From: Maricaulis sp.
Lineage (GTDB): Bacteria > Pseudomonadota > Alphaproteobacteria > Caulobacterales > Maricaulaceae
Length of the DNA: 64,000 nt
Assembly (NCBI GenBank): GCA_017643585.1
Contig: JAEPND010000003.1
Span: 62,001-126,000, forward strand
Reading direction: 5' to 3'
The position numbers and the translations under genes were made by a program. The notes under the pieces are model-generated. The model searched no databases. It had not been told where the DNA came from and saw nothing but the letters and a program-made list of their open reading frames with translations. This document shows positions 1 to 8,345 of the stretch, one piece after another (position 1 is the stretch's first letter; every line of letters begins with the position of its first letter).

Positions 1-45
1 ACGGTCGGCGACCCTGAAGAATCCGGCCTGATCCCGACCGCCTAG
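1..45 (+). CDS. C-terminal end of an unidentified protein (partial)
   Basis: An open frame enters from the left edge and reads TVGDPEESGLIPTA before a TAG at 43-45. It ends convergently with the SNase-like gene, the two stop codons overlapping on opposite strands. Only 14 residues are visible, so no family can be named, and the frame itself could be fortuitous. Confidence 0.4.
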   Translation, partial: TVGDPEESGLIPTA

Positions 46-812
46 TCGCCGAGCACTTCAATCCGGTACGGGTTGGGCGGGACAATCATCGGACCATTTT
101 CCTCGCGGATCACTCCGCGAACTCGGATTCTCCTGTCTTGCAGGCCCGCAAAATCCCCCAAGGCCTGGGCAAAGCCGGGGGCAGCCTCTGCATCGATGCG
201 CACCGTGAAATCTGTCCGGTAATCACTGCCGAAGTTCAGATAGACGCGACCATTGCCCAGTTCCGCGACATCGGTGACTCGCCCCTCGACGACCTGGATC
301 GTGCCCATATCCTGGATCAATACATCCGGATCAACATCGCGCAGACGGGTTTCATAATCGCCCCAGACGCCGGCGTCTGCAGCGCGCGCCTCGGCTTCGA
401 CCGCTTGCCAGCGCGGCAAGCGGTCAGCAGCATCCGCATAGGGATAGAGTTGCACCAGCCCCTCTTCGAGCAAGATCGAGTGGAGGTCGACCTTCTGCAG
501 CCCCTCTCGCAGCCAGAGCACACCGATGCGGCGTTGATAACGGTCTGTCGTCTCGGAGAGGAATTCGACCTCCACGGCACGCCCCCGCATCAGATCGTCC
601 AGATAGGCCTGCACCCGATCCGGCACGGGAGTTGTGAGCGACGCCAATCGCAGTTCCACCGCCCGCTCCTCGACCTGAAGGGAAATACTGAGCGGGCCCG
701 ATACCTCCGTCACCTCAGCCTCGAACAGCTGGGCGGTTCGGGCACCTGCCTGGCCACACGCGGCAATAACAAGACACACAACAAACAATGCGGGTTTGAA
801 AATCGTCGTCAT
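42..812 (-). CDS. SNase-like (thermonuclease-fold) lipoprotein
   Basis: About 256 residues. The start at 812 is preferred over an upstream ATG at 827 because GGAGAG sits about 6 bases before it. The N-terminus is a lipoprotein signal with the lipobox VIAAC, so the mature protein should be membrane-anchored on the periplasmic side. The middle part has the staphylococcal-nuclease OB-fold pattern (RLASLTTP, then VEVEFLSETTDRYQRRIGVLW, then EEGLVQLYP and AADAGVWGDY). The classic catalytic Arg/Glu set is not clear: the usual DTPE is replaced by LTTPVP, so nuclease activity is doubtful. The C-terminal 90 residues form a second OB-like segment with no motif I recognise. It is convergent with the frame at the left edge. 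Confidence 0.75.
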   Translation of the reverse strand: MTTIFKPALFVVCLVIAACGQAGARTAQLFEAEVTEVSGPLSISLQVEERAVELRLASLTTPVPDRVQAYLDDLMRGRAVEVEFLSETTDRYQRRIGVLWLREGLQKVDLHSILLEEGLVQLYPYADAADRLPRWQAVEAEARAADAGVWGDYETRLRDVDPDVLIQDMGTIQVVEGRVTDVAELGNGRVYLNFGSDYRTDFTVRIDAEAAPGFAQALGDFAGLQDRRIRVRGVIREENGPMIVPPNPYRIEVLGD

Positions 813-887
813 GGCTCTCTCCATCACGCGTAATATACCCTTTATGCGTGTATTCCATCGTGACGCCCGTCACGAAAATGAATTGAG

Positions 888-910
888 TTAACCTTTCCTT
901 TTAACCTTTC
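888..910 (+). promoter_or_regulatory. Direct repeat TTAACCTTTC upstream of the mini-chemoreceptor gene
   Basis: Two exact copies of TTAACCTTTC (888-897 and 901-910) are spaced 13 bp start to start, about 53-75 bp ahead of the ATG at 963. The TTAA halves resemble CtrA half-sites, but the spacer is 9 bp rather than the canonical 7, so assignment to CtrA is speculative. It is a plausible regulator binding site for the gene downstream. Confidence 0.35.
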
Positions 911-962
911 GGCGCATCCTTGCGTCGAATCTTTTCGCGACTCACTAATCAGGACGCGCGCC

Positions 963-1508
963 ATGAACGCCTTCGCTTACGACGACACCCAGGAAACTTC
1001 CGCAGACAACACCGACATGCACGAGATTGCCGAGGCAGTGGGTGAAACGGCAGCCCGCGCCTCGCAAGGCGCTGAAGCAGCCCAGGTCGCCTTTGACGCC
1101 ATGAACCAGGTCGAGGAAAGCTCCCAGGTTCTCGAGCGCCGGGTAGAAGCCCTGACCGACGCGTCCCAACGCATCAACGCCATCCTGTCCACGATTGAAG
1201 CTATCGCCAGCCAGACCAACCTCCTGGCGCTGAACGCCACGATCGAGGCGGCCCGCGCAGGTGAAGCCGGTCGTGGTTTCGCAGTCGTTGCCGGTGAAGT
1301 TAAGGCCCTGGCCGGACAGACCGCCAAGGCGACCGAAGACATTGCCAGCCGCATTTCGGCGCTCGACAATGAAGTGAAGGAAATCCTCGACGGCGTTCGT
1401 GGTTCCGGCGTTTCTGTCGCCCGCGGCAAGGAAGCCGTAGACCAGATGACCGCCGCGACCCAGGAAGTCGCCCACCAGCTCGACAGCCTGCGCGAACGCG
1501 TTCGCTGA
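963..1508 (+). CDS. Minimal soluble methyl-accepting chemotaxis-like protein
   Basis: 181 residues. It has no signal peptide, no membrane segment and no sensor or HAMP domain. Nearly the whole protein is the MCP cytoplasmic hairpin, including the conserved tip ([18 protein letters not shown] followed by [17 protein letters not shown] at about residues 80-120) that binds CheA and CheW. Normal chemoreceptors are 500-700 residues, so this is a stand-alone signalling tip. Known families of this kind are cytosolic array components or adaptors; what it senses cannot be told from sequence. It is a monocistronic gene with its own terminator directly downstream. It could be an ancient truncation, but the frame is intact and the codon use is normal. 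Confidence 0.85.
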   Translation: MNAFAYDDTQETSADNTDMHEIAEAVGETAARASQGAEAAQVAFDAMNQVEESSQVLERRVEALTDASQRINAILSTIEAIASQTNLLALNATIEAARAGEAGRGFAVVAGEVKALAGQTAKATEDIASRISALDNEVKEILDGVRGSGVSVARGKEAVDQMTAATQEVAHQLDSLRERVR

Positions 1509-1531
1509 TCCACTGGCCTATTCCAGTTTCA

Positions 1532-1558
1532 AACGGCTCGCCTCGGCGGGCCGTTTTT
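1532..1558 (+). terminator. Rho-independent terminator of the mini-chemoreceptor gene
   Basis: AACGGCTCGCC and GGCGGGCCGTT pair around a short loop (one G-T wobble), followed by a T-rich tract, 24 bases after the stop codon. Confidence 0.85.
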
Positions 1559-1602
1559 GTTTGTCGTGAGCATTGGCAGGGTTTGCCCGACCGGTCGGCC
1601 GT

Positions 1603-1639
1603 TAAAAAGAAAAACGGCGCGCCAGATCCTGGCGCGCCG
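1603..1639 (-). terminator. Rho-independent terminator of the methyltransferase-like lipoprotein gene
   Basis: A perfect 11-bp stem (1615-1625 with 1629-1639, loop ATC) is followed on the minus strand by TTTTTCTTTTTAAC. It lies 33 bases beyond the stop codon at 1672. Confidence 0.9.
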
Positions 1640-1671
1640 CCTTGTTTGATGGGCTGAGTGCCGGGCCGAAC

Positions 1672-2589
1672 CTATTCCGGCTTGCGGAAGCGCAGGGTCA
1701 TGCGATCGGATTCACCGATCGCCATCGTGTCCGGATTATTCGTGGTCGTAGGCGGCAGGCGCCAGACATAACTGTCAGCCGGATCATTGGGGTTGGCATT
1801 AATCTCGCTGCTGGCTTCCAGCACGAAACCGGCCCGCTCGAACGCGGCCACAACATCACTTTGCTTGAGATAGCCATTATCGCCGGTCGCGAAGCTGGCC
1901 TCCGCGCCTTCCGGTGCGCGGTGCTGAACCACCCCGACAACACCGCCGGGGGCCAGCGCGTCGAAAACCTCTGCGAGGGCGGTGTCGATCATTGGCTCCT
2001 CGAAACGGAAAAGGTGATGCAAGGCGCGGAAGAACAGCACGGCATCGACCTGGCCGTTTTCCGCATCCGGGATATCATCGAACGCATATCCCAGCGTCGC
2101 CTGCCGGGGCTCGACCCCCTCAACGCTCATATAGCGGCCCATCTGGGTGATATCGGCGCCAAAGCGCTCATAATTGTCCGCGCTCCACTCCGGGAACATG
2201 CGGCTCCACAAACTGTCGGGATACGTCACCCCGATCAGGCGCCCCTCCTCCGCCAGCAGCGGGGTCAGGATCTGGGAATACCAGCCACCATTGCCCGGCA
2301 GGGCTTCGATCACGGTCATGGACGGCTCGACACCGAAGAAGCTCAGCGTCTCCACGGGGTGACGCCATTCATCACGCGCGCGGCGCTCGTCCCGGCGCTC
2401 GTGGTCGATCACCGCCGCCAGTACAGCTGCCGCGTCCATCTCCTCAGTCATTGCCTCACCGGCCTCGCCAACCTCGGTCGTCGCGCCCGAAGGCATCATG
2501 TCATCGGCCGGAACCGACGCGGTTTCATCGCCACCGCCACAGCCGGCCAGCAACAGCGCCATGGCGCTGACATATCCAATCGCTTTCAT
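1672..2589 (-). CDS. Lipoprotein with a class I SAM-dependent methyltransferase-like domain
   Basis: 305 residues. The lipoprotein signal has the lipobox LLAGC at about residues 13-17, followed by an acidic low-complexity linker to about residue 55. The rest resembles the COG4798-type predicted methyltransferases: a motif I region (VIEALPGNGGWYSQIL) and DAVLFFRALHHLF, then LAPGGVVGVVQHRAPEG typical of motif post-II. Members of this family are often exported, which makes SAM use puzzling; the true reaction is unknown. It ends in a strong terminator and runs away from tRNA-Arg. Confidence 0.75.
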   Translation of the reverse strand: MKAIGYVSAMALLLAGCGGGDETASVPADDMMPSGATTEVGEAGEAMTEEMDAAAVLAAVIDHERRDERRARDEWRHPVETLSFFGVEPSMTVIEALPGNGGWYSQILTPLLAEEGRLIGVTYPDSLWSRMFPEWSADNYERFGADITQMGRYMSVEGVEPRQATLGYAFDDIPDAENGQVDAVLFFRALHHLFRFEEPMIDTALAEVFDALAPGGVVGVVQHRAPEGAEASFATGDNGYLKQSDVVAAFERAGFVLEASSEINANPNDPADSYVWRLPPTTTNNPDTMAIGESDRMTLRFRKPE

Positions 2590-2765
2590 CTTTCCACTCC
2601 CTGGGTGTGCGTCCTGCTCTTGTCCGGATATCGCGTTTGACGCGTGAAATCACTGAAGGCGGAAACACAACTTCGTGTGCCAGGGACTACGGCGTGCGCA
2701 TTCCCACGCGGGAATGTCGCTTGGGGTCTTGCCCCGCCAAGCCATCTCGCCCAAAACGACGATAC

Positions 2766-2842
2766 GGCCCCGTAGCTCAGCAGGATAGAGCAACAGATTC
2801 CTAATCTGTAGGTCACAGGTTCGAATCCTGTCGGGGTCGCCA
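2766..2842 (+). tRNA. tRNA-Arg (anticodon CCT)
   Basis: A 77-nt cloverleaf. The acceptor GGCCCCG pairs with CGGGGTC, the D-arm begins TAGCTCAG, the anticodon stem ACAGA/TCTGT encloses the loop TTCCTAA (anticodon CCT, reading AGG), and the T-arm is ACAGG-TTCGAAT-CCTGT. The discriminator is G and the CCA is encoded. Confidence 0.95.
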
Positions 2843-2845
2843 GCT

Positions 2846-3631
2846 CTAACCGCGCAAACCGATCACGCCGCCCTGGCCACCGAATACGCCGCTCTGGCCC
2901 TGGTGATGAGAGCGCCTGGCCGAGAAGAGTCGCGCTTCCTCGGCATAGGTGCACAGCTCCGATCGCCAGATCTGGTTGTTGGGTACACCCTGCTCAAGCA
3001 GTTGGTGATGGCAGGCAGCCGCCACGTCCAGCTGGGCTCCAGCGTCCGCATCGCGTGGAGAGAGTATGCCAAGATCGCCGGGAAAGGCCTCGAACTCGGT
3101 CACGACTTCGGGGCCAACGCGGTAATTGGCGGGTGAGATCGATGGGCCAATGGCAGCCCGCAAGGCCTGCGGGCGAGTGCCGTAAAGGTCAGCCATCCGG
3201 CTCAGGGTAGCCTCGACAATATTCTGGACCGTGCCGCGCCAACCGGAATGAATGGCTGCGACAGCACCGTTCTGCTCGTCAAACAGCAGGATGGGCGTGC
3301 AATCTGCGGTCTGGCAGACGAGGCCAATGCCGGGCCGGTTGGTCACCAGCGCGTCGGCTTCCCCAACGGCTTGCTCACCCATCGGGGCGCTGTCCACCAC
3401 GGCCACGGCACGGCCATGCACCTGGGTGGCAAAGGCGAGATAGTCCAGGCCGAGCGCCCGGCGCACGCGCTCGCGGTTTTCCGCGACGTGTTCCGGACTG
3501 TCCCCGCGGGACCGGGTGATGTTGAGGCTGGCATAGGGACCTTCGCTGAGCCCGCCGGGGCGGGTTGTGAAGCCGTGCGCAATCGCATCGACGTCCAGCA
3601 AGTCACAGCGGACAAGGGATAATTCACTCAT
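2846..3631 (-). CDS. pgeF: Peptidoglycan editing factor / purine nucleoside phosphorylase-like protein (YfiH family)
   Basis: 261 residues, the usual length for the YfiH/DUF152 family. Zinc-binding and catalytic motifs are in place: QVHG (His72), TADC (Cys111) and HSGWRG (His128). In the family these residues support adenosine/inosine phosphorolysis-type activities and, in E. coli, removal of misincorporated L-Ser from peptidoglycan precursors. It is cytoplasmic with no signal peptide. The gene is followed within 4 bases on the opposite strand by the 3' end of tRNA-Arg, so transcription converges on the tRNA. It lies downstream of selO with a 31-bp gap. Confidence 0.92.
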   Translation of the reverse strand: MSELSLVRCDLLDVDAIAHGFTTRPGGLSEGPYASLNITRSRGDSPEHVAENRERVRRALGLDYLAFATQVHGRAVAVVDSAPMGEQAVGEADALVTNRPGIGLVCQTADCTPILLFDEQNGAVAAIHSGWRGTVQNIVEATLSRMADLYGTRPQALRAAIGPSISPANYRVGPEVVTEFEAFPGDLGILSPRDADAGAQLDVAAACHHQLLEQGVPNNQIWRSELCTYAEEARLFSARRSHHQGQSGVFGGQGGVIGLRG

Positions 3632-3662
3632 GCCTGCACACTTCCAGCGCCCGTGATCAGCG

Positions 3663-5093
3663 TCAAGCCGGTTGGATAAAGCCTACCCGGTCAGCGCCAA
3701 GGCCATAGCCCTCACCAATCGCGCGGACATCGTCCAGCAAGGCATGGAGCGGCGCCCAGTCATCCGCGTCGGCGATTGCATCCCAGACGCGTTCGACCTC
3801 GTCGACGACCATGCTCACAGGCTTGTCCTGCTTGAAGATCGGATGTTTGAGGCGGGCGGGCAGGACGGGTTCGCGCTCGAACAACATGTCCCGGAAATCC
3901 TTGTAGAGCTCACCCTTGTAACCGCGGGCGTGCGCGCGGGCGAAACTCGCCTCGCCGCAGAAATGGTCAAAAATTACCTGTTCCCACGGCAGAAGACTGT
4001 CCTGCATGAAGGCGAGGAAGGCACGCACCAGTTTTTCATCCTCATCACGTCCCGCGCTCGTCACGCCGAACCGGGCCATGAAAGCGTCCAGCAGTGCGAC
4101 ACGATAGACAGCGGGGAAGGTATTGAGGTCAGCCAGAAGCTGTTTCTGGTTCCCGGCCAGGGCGAGAGCGCCAGCGAACTGCTGCAACGCCCAGAACACG
4201 GCTTCGGGCTGGCGGCCATAGGCATACAGCCCGGTCTGGTCGAAATAGGCGGCTGTAAACCCAGGCTCGTAATAGGGCAGGAAACGCCATGGGCCATAGT
4301 CGAAACTCTCGCCAGTGACGTTGAGATTGTCAGTGTTGAGCACGCCGTGCACAAACCCAGCCGCCATCCAGCTGGCGACCAGTTTGGCATTAGCCTCGAT
4401 CACCGCCTTGAGCAGGGCCGAGGCCGGATCCTCACCGGCGTCAACGTCAGGATAGTAAAGCTCCAGGCAGTGCTCGATCAGCTGGCCGATACGCGCCGGG
4501 GAGTTCTCGAAGGCATGACGCTGAAACGTGCCGAACCGCATGTGGGAATGCCCCAGCCGCGTCAGCACGGCCGAGCGTGTCGGCGATGGCTCGTCATTGC
4601 GCTGCAGCGCCTCACCGGTCTCGAAAACGGCAAAGGGTTTGGACGTGTAGACACCCAGGGCTTCAAGCATGTTGGCCGCCAGGACTTCCCGCACCGCGCC
4701 TTTCAGGGTCAGACGACCATCGCCGCTGCGTGACCAGGGCGTCTGGCCCGACCCCTTGGTGGCCAGATCGAGCAGGCGGTTTTCGCGATCACGCAGCTGG
4801 GCTAAGAGAAATCCCCGCCCGTCACCCAGGTCAGGGTTATAGCTGCGGAACTGATGGCCGTGATAGCGCATGGCCAGCGGTTCGGGCTGGTTGTCCGCCA
4901 GCGGCTCGAAACGCTGGAAGTGTTTGATACGGTCTTCGGCACTCAGCCCCTCCAGCCCCAGCTCGGCCGCCCAGGCGGCGTTCCAGTACCGTTCGGTTGC
5001 TTGCGGAAAGGCAGCGGGCGCAACCGGATCGGCGAAGTCCGGGCCCAGGGTCGCAAATTGCGGATCGGCTTTGTATTCGACAGCTTCGCTCAT
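3663..5093 (-). CDS. selO: Protein adenylyltransferase SelO (YdiU/UPF0061 family)
   Basis: 476 residues, typical for bacterial SelO. This pseudokinase family transfers AMP to protein Ser/Thr/Tyr in oxidative stress. Recognisable blocks are the N-terminal MRYHGHQFRSYNPDLGDGR, then QTPWSRSGDGRLTLKGAVRE and GFVHGVLNTDNLNVTGESFDYGPW, which carries the inverted active-site Asp/Asn residues. Many SelO proteins end with a redox-active Cys or Sec pair near the C-terminus. This one ends GFIQPA with no Cys there, so that redox switch seems absent. It is probably transcribed with pgeF. Confidence 0.93.
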   Translation of the reverse strand: MSEAVEYKADPQFATLGPDFADPVAPAAFPQATERYWNAAWAAELGLEGLSAEDRIKHFQRFEPLADNQPEPLAMRYHGHQFRSYNPDLGDGRGFLLAQLRDRENRLLDLATKGSGQTPWSRSGDGRLTLKGAVREVLAANMLEALGVYTSKPFAVFETGEALQRNDEPSPTRSAVLTRLGHSHMRFGTFQRHAFENSPARIGQLIEHCLELYYPDVDAGEDPASALLKAVIEANAKLVASWMAAGFVHGVLNTDNLNVTGESFDYGPWRFLPYYEPGFTAAYFDQTGLYAYGRQPEAVFWALQQFAGALALAGNQKQLLADLNTFPAVYRVALLDAFMARFGVTSAGRDEDEKLVRAFLAFMQDSLLPWEQVIFDHFCGEASFARAHARGYKGELYKDFRDMLFEREPVLPARLKHPIFKQDKPVSMVVDEVERVWDAIADADDWAPLHALLDDVRAIGEGYGLGADRVGFIQPA

Positions 5094-5131
5094 GGTCCTG
5101 TGCTAGGTGTTTCGGTGGCCCGAGGCAATGC

Positions 5132-6058
5132 CTATCCGCGCAATCCGTCACCCAGCGCAGCAGAGACCCGGTTCACGATGTCCTTCGCACCAGGCAGGAC
5201 CGCCGTCATGTTGAAATAGCCATGTGGCATGGCCTTGCCGAGCACGTATTCCACCGGGATGCCGGCTGCAGCCAGCCGATCCCGATAGGCCGTGCCCTCA
5301 TCATAAAGCGGGTCCAGCTCCGCGGCGGCGATATAGGTCGATGGCAGTCCGGCCAGATCATTCTCCAGCAACGGCGACACCCGAACATCCTGTGCGGCTT
5401 TTTCGTCCGGCAGATAGGCGCGCACGATCTGGTCCAGCGTGTATACGGAGAGGATATGCCCCTCGAGTGCCTTGAGCTTCGGCTTGCGCCTCTCGATCAG
5501 CTGCATCAGCGGGTAGATCAGCAGCTGGAAACGGATCTGATCCCGGCGCTGCTGGCCTAGCATGGCCGCCAGACCACCACCCGCGCTGTCGCCAGCAACT
5601 GCGACACGATCCGCGTCAGCGCCCGTGCGCTCGAGACCTTCGGTGCTCACCAACCAGTCAAAAGCCGCCAGCGCATCCTCGACCCCGGCCGGGAAGATGT
5701 GCTCGGGCGCCAGGCGGTAATCAATCGCCAGCACACGCACCCCGCTTTTGGCGGCCATGCGCGCGCAGAGGCGGTCATGCGTGTCCAGATCGCCAATCAC
5801 ATACCCGCCGCCATGGGTGAACAGGCAAATGGGCGCAGGGGCTTGTGAGCCCTGCGGGATGTAGAGGCGTGCCGGAATATCCCGGTCCGGGCCCGCGATC
5901 ACGAAATTCTCGACTGACTGCAGCGGCGGTGCGACCGCATCCAGAAAGGGTGCAGCCTGGCGCAAGGATTTGCGCATCCGTGGGGCGGCCTTGGCAGGCT
6001 CCAGCGGATCTTCAATGCCGAATTTGGTGAGGGCCTCAGGCCAGCGGTTCGTTTCCAT
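5132..6058 (-). CDS. Alpha/beta hydrolase of the hormone-sensitive lipase (type IV esterase) family
   Basis: 308 residues from the ATG at 6058; a TTG six bases earlier is in frame but has no better ribosome site. The family oxyanion motif HGGG lies at about 82-85 and the nucleophile elbow GDSAGG has Ser158. The acid is Asp249 (ELDPLYDEG) and the base His279 (MPHGY). All catalytic residues are present, so an active short-chain ester hydrolase is expected. There is no signal peptide. The gap to selO is 38 bp on the same strand, so co-transcription is possible. Confidence 0.9.
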   Translation of the reverse strand: METNRWPEALTKFGIEDPLEPAKAAPRMRKSLRQAAPFLDAVAPPLQSVENFVIAGPDRDIPARLYIPQGSQAPAPICLFTHGGGYVIGDLDTHDRLCARMAAKSGVRVLAIDYRLAPEHIFPAGVEDALAAFDWLVSTEGLERTGADADRVAVAGDSAGGGLAAMLGQQRRDQIRFQLLIYPLMQLIERRKPKLKALEGHILSVYTLDQIVRAYLPDEKAAQDVRVSPLLENDLAGLPSTYIAAAELDPLYDEGTAYRDRLAAAGIPVEYVLGKAMPHGYFNMTAVLPGAKDIVNRVSAALGDGLRG

Positions 6059-6116
6059 GCGCAAGCCGTATCACGCCCGCCACAACTGGCAAGCGTTCAA
6101 AAGGTCTCAGGGAAGA

Positions 6117-6341
6117 TTAGTGAACCGTGATGGTCTCTTCACGCCCCAGACGGCCGGCCAGAGCGTCTTCCATCACCGAGCGCAGGGCGCGCCAGGCATC
6201 GGCGCTTTCCGGACTACCCTTCTCGTCCAGCTCCATCACGGCATCATCGGCATAGCCGATGGCCTGGGCACCGTGCAGGTCGACGAGGGTCCAGGCGATC
6301 TGGTGCATGTCCTGGGCGGTGATGGCTACGTGCGGGGTCAT
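6117..6341 (-). CDS. Small conserved-looking protein of unknown function
   Basis: 74 residues starting MTPHVAITAQDMHQIAW. The ATG at 6341 has GGAG seven bases upstream and is preferred to a longer reading from 6425. It is predicted soluble, acidic and helical (ALRSVMEDALAG). No family recognised. It stands alone between the esterase and the serine hydrolase, all on the minus strand. Confidence 0.65.
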   Translation of the reverse strand: MTPHVAITAQDMHQIAWTLVDLHGAQAIGYADDAVMELDEKGSPESADAWRALRSVMEDALAGRLGREETITVH

Positions 6342-6502
6342 ATCTGGCTCCGAAGGAAAATGAATTGCCCTTTCAGGAGCAAGCAGAAGGCCAATTCCGC
6401 ACAACCACCAAACATCTGTTTTCAATTACACTTTCCCCTCGAAAGCAGAAGTCAGCCCAAGGAGAATTCTGCCACCGGAGAGATTTGCCGAGTCGTTTCG
6501 AC

Positions 6503-7687
6503 CTAGTCGACCTCGAGCAGGGGCAACACGGCCTCCCAGATCGCATCACCAATGCGCTCGTAACGAAGGTCGACCGTGTTGAACATGATGGCCAGGGTCA
6601 CATCATCAGCAGGGCGATATTCGATCTTGCCGATAAACCCAGGATCATAACCGCCGTGATACCAGCGCTCATCGCCTTCCACGGTTTGCTGCCACTGCAG
6701 TCCGATACCGTAGGACCAGTCATTATCCGCCGCGCTATGATGGTTCAGCGAGCTACGCATGAGATCCAGATACTCGTCGGACAAGGCTTCGCCGGAAAAC
6801 CATGCATCGCCCCAGCGCGCCAGATCGGTCGCGGTGAAGACCCAGCCCCCGCCGCCCCATTCAAACGCCGGATCATAGGTCAGGCGCTCATACTCTCCAG
6901 CCTTGGTGGGAATGCCGGGAAAAGTCTGCTGGAAACGGGGATGCATGTAGGCCGCCGTCAGGCGCGGCATTTCCCGGCGCTGTCGCTCGGTCTCGCTGAG
7001 CCCCAGCGGCTGGATAAATCGCTCATCGACAAAAGTTTCCAGGGTCTGCCCGCTGACATGCTCGACCACGAAGGCGATAATCGTGTAGTTGGCGTCGGAA
7101 TAGCGAACCCCCTCACCGGCCGGAAAGAGTGGCTCCAGCCCGCCCAGCGGGCGCAGCAGGTCCTCATGGCTGAGGCCCTGGTCCGCCAGGTCCAGATTGT
7201 CTACCGCGGACAGGCGCAGGGCCTCGCGGATCGGCTCGGTCTCGAAATAATCAATCGGGATGCCCGAGGAATGATTGAGCAATTGCTCCAGCGTCACTTG
7301 GGAAGCATTGGGCAGCGGATCGAACCAGTCCTGCCCAGCCAGATACTGCACCGCACGATCATCCAGGGCCACGCGCCCGTCCTCGACCAGCGCCATCAAC
7401 GCGGCAGCGACAAAGGTCTTGCCCATCGACCCGCCCAGCAGGCGATGATCCGTACGCATCGCGATATCCGCTTCCCGGTCGGCATGTCCGGTCGCCACGG
7501 CAATGGTGCGACCGTCAGACAGCTGCAGGGCTACAGACGCTCCGACGAACCGGGTCGGGTGCTCTGCGGTTCCATATTCGTCAAGCACAGCCAGAATCGC
7601 CTGCTCGATCGCCGCCGGGTCCTGAGCGTCGGCACTCATCGCCAGCCCACTCGCTGACAGGCAAAGTCCAATGACCAGATGTTTCAT
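6503..7687 (-). CDS. Exported serine hydrolase, beta-lactamase (class C/PBP4*) fold
   Basis: 394 residues with a cleavable signal peptide (cut after about AMSADA). The active-site motifs are SMGK (Ser87, Lys90), YSD in place of YxN at 196-198, and HGG at 344-346 in the position of KTG. This set is that of the COG1680 serine hydrolases (esterases, D-aminopeptidases, DD-peptidases), not of clinically typical AmpC. The substrate is unknown; the location is periplasmic. It reads as a single gene. Confidence 0.85.
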   Translation of the reverse strand: MKHLVIGLCLSASGLAMSADAQDPAAIEQAILAVLDEYGTAEHPTRFVGASVALQLSDGRTIAVATGHADREADIAMRTDHRLLGGSMGKTFVAAALMALVEDGRVALDDRAVQYLAGQDWFDPLPNASQVTLEQLLNHSSGIPIDYFETEPIREALRLSAVDNLDLADQGLSHEDLLRPLGGLEPLFPAGEGVRYSDANYTIIAFVVEHVSGQTLETFVDERFIQPLGLSETERQRREMPRLTAAYMHPRFQQTFPGIPTKAGEYERLTYDPAFEWGGGGWVFTATDLARWGDAWFSGEALSDEYLDLMRSSLNHHSAADNDWSYGIGLQWQQTVEGDERWYHGGYDPGFIGKIEYRPADDVTLAIMFNTVDLRYERIGDAIWEAVLPLLEVD

Positions 7688-7763
7688 AACAGCCCCCTGT
7701 TTGTGCGCAGGATGGGCGAGAATGGCACGCGAGCCGAGTTAAATCGCGGACATGGACCGGCAA

Positions 7764-8345
7764 TCAGGACTTCTTGCGACCGGGGGCATAACCGCCGGTC
7801 TCCAGATATTCGCGTTCTTCGTCCGTGCTCGCCCGCCCCAGTGCCTCATTGCGATAGGGAAAGCGTCCGAACCGGGCGATGACCTCGCGATGCTTGATGG
7901 CATGTCTCAGCGTGCCCTCGCCTTCCAGGCGCTCACGCACCAGATCGATACACAGGTTCTGAAGCGCGAGATTTTCGCCGTGCATGAACGGCATGTAGAC
8001 GAAGTCGCGGCGGCTCTCATCTATCGCCCAGTCAAAGCCGCGATCGATCATGTCCAGCGAGACATTGCGTGCGAGCACGTCATAGGAAAACGCCCGCCCA
8101 GAGCCGCGCCAGATATTGCGCGGGAACTGATCAAACAGCAGCACCAGCGCAAAGGCGCTATCCGAGTTACCAAGCCAGGGGTGGCGACCCGCTCGCATCT
8201 GTTTGGCGTGCTCGTCCACCGCGCGCGCAAAACGGCGGCGCACGGTGGCGTCAAAGGCTGGCGAAGTGGCGTACCACTTTTTGGGGCCAGCCTCGTTGAA
8301 CCAGAAGTCTATGATCTCGTCGGGGGTCGGTGTCAGCACGCTCAT
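7764..8345 (-). CDS. DUF924 family protein
   Basis: 193 residues matching the usual DUF924 length and signature blocks: IIDFWF near the N-terminus, LVLLFDQFPRNIWRG, YMPFMHGENLALQ and GRFPYRNEALGRAST. The family is an all-helical TPR-like fold of unknown function. Its ATG overlaps the stop of the upstream acyl-CoA synthetase gene (ATGA, 8342-8345), so the two are translationally coupled. Confidence 0.9.
   Translation of the reverse strand: MSVLTPTPDEIIDFWFNEAGPKKWYATSPAFDATVRRRFARAVDEHAKQMRAGRHPWLGNSDSAFALVLLFDQFPRNIWRGSGRAFSYDVLARNVSLDMIDRGFDWAIDESRRDFVYMPFMHGENLALQNLCIDLVRERLEGEGTLRHAIKHREVIARFGRFPYRNEALGRASTDEEREYLETGGYAPGRKKS

Noticed and set aside
6503..7687. Calling this serine hydrolase an AmpC beta-lactamase
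   Set aside because: The motifs are SMGK, YSD and HGG rather than SxxK, YxN and KTG, and no ampR-like gene is present; a general COG1680 hydrolase is the safer call.
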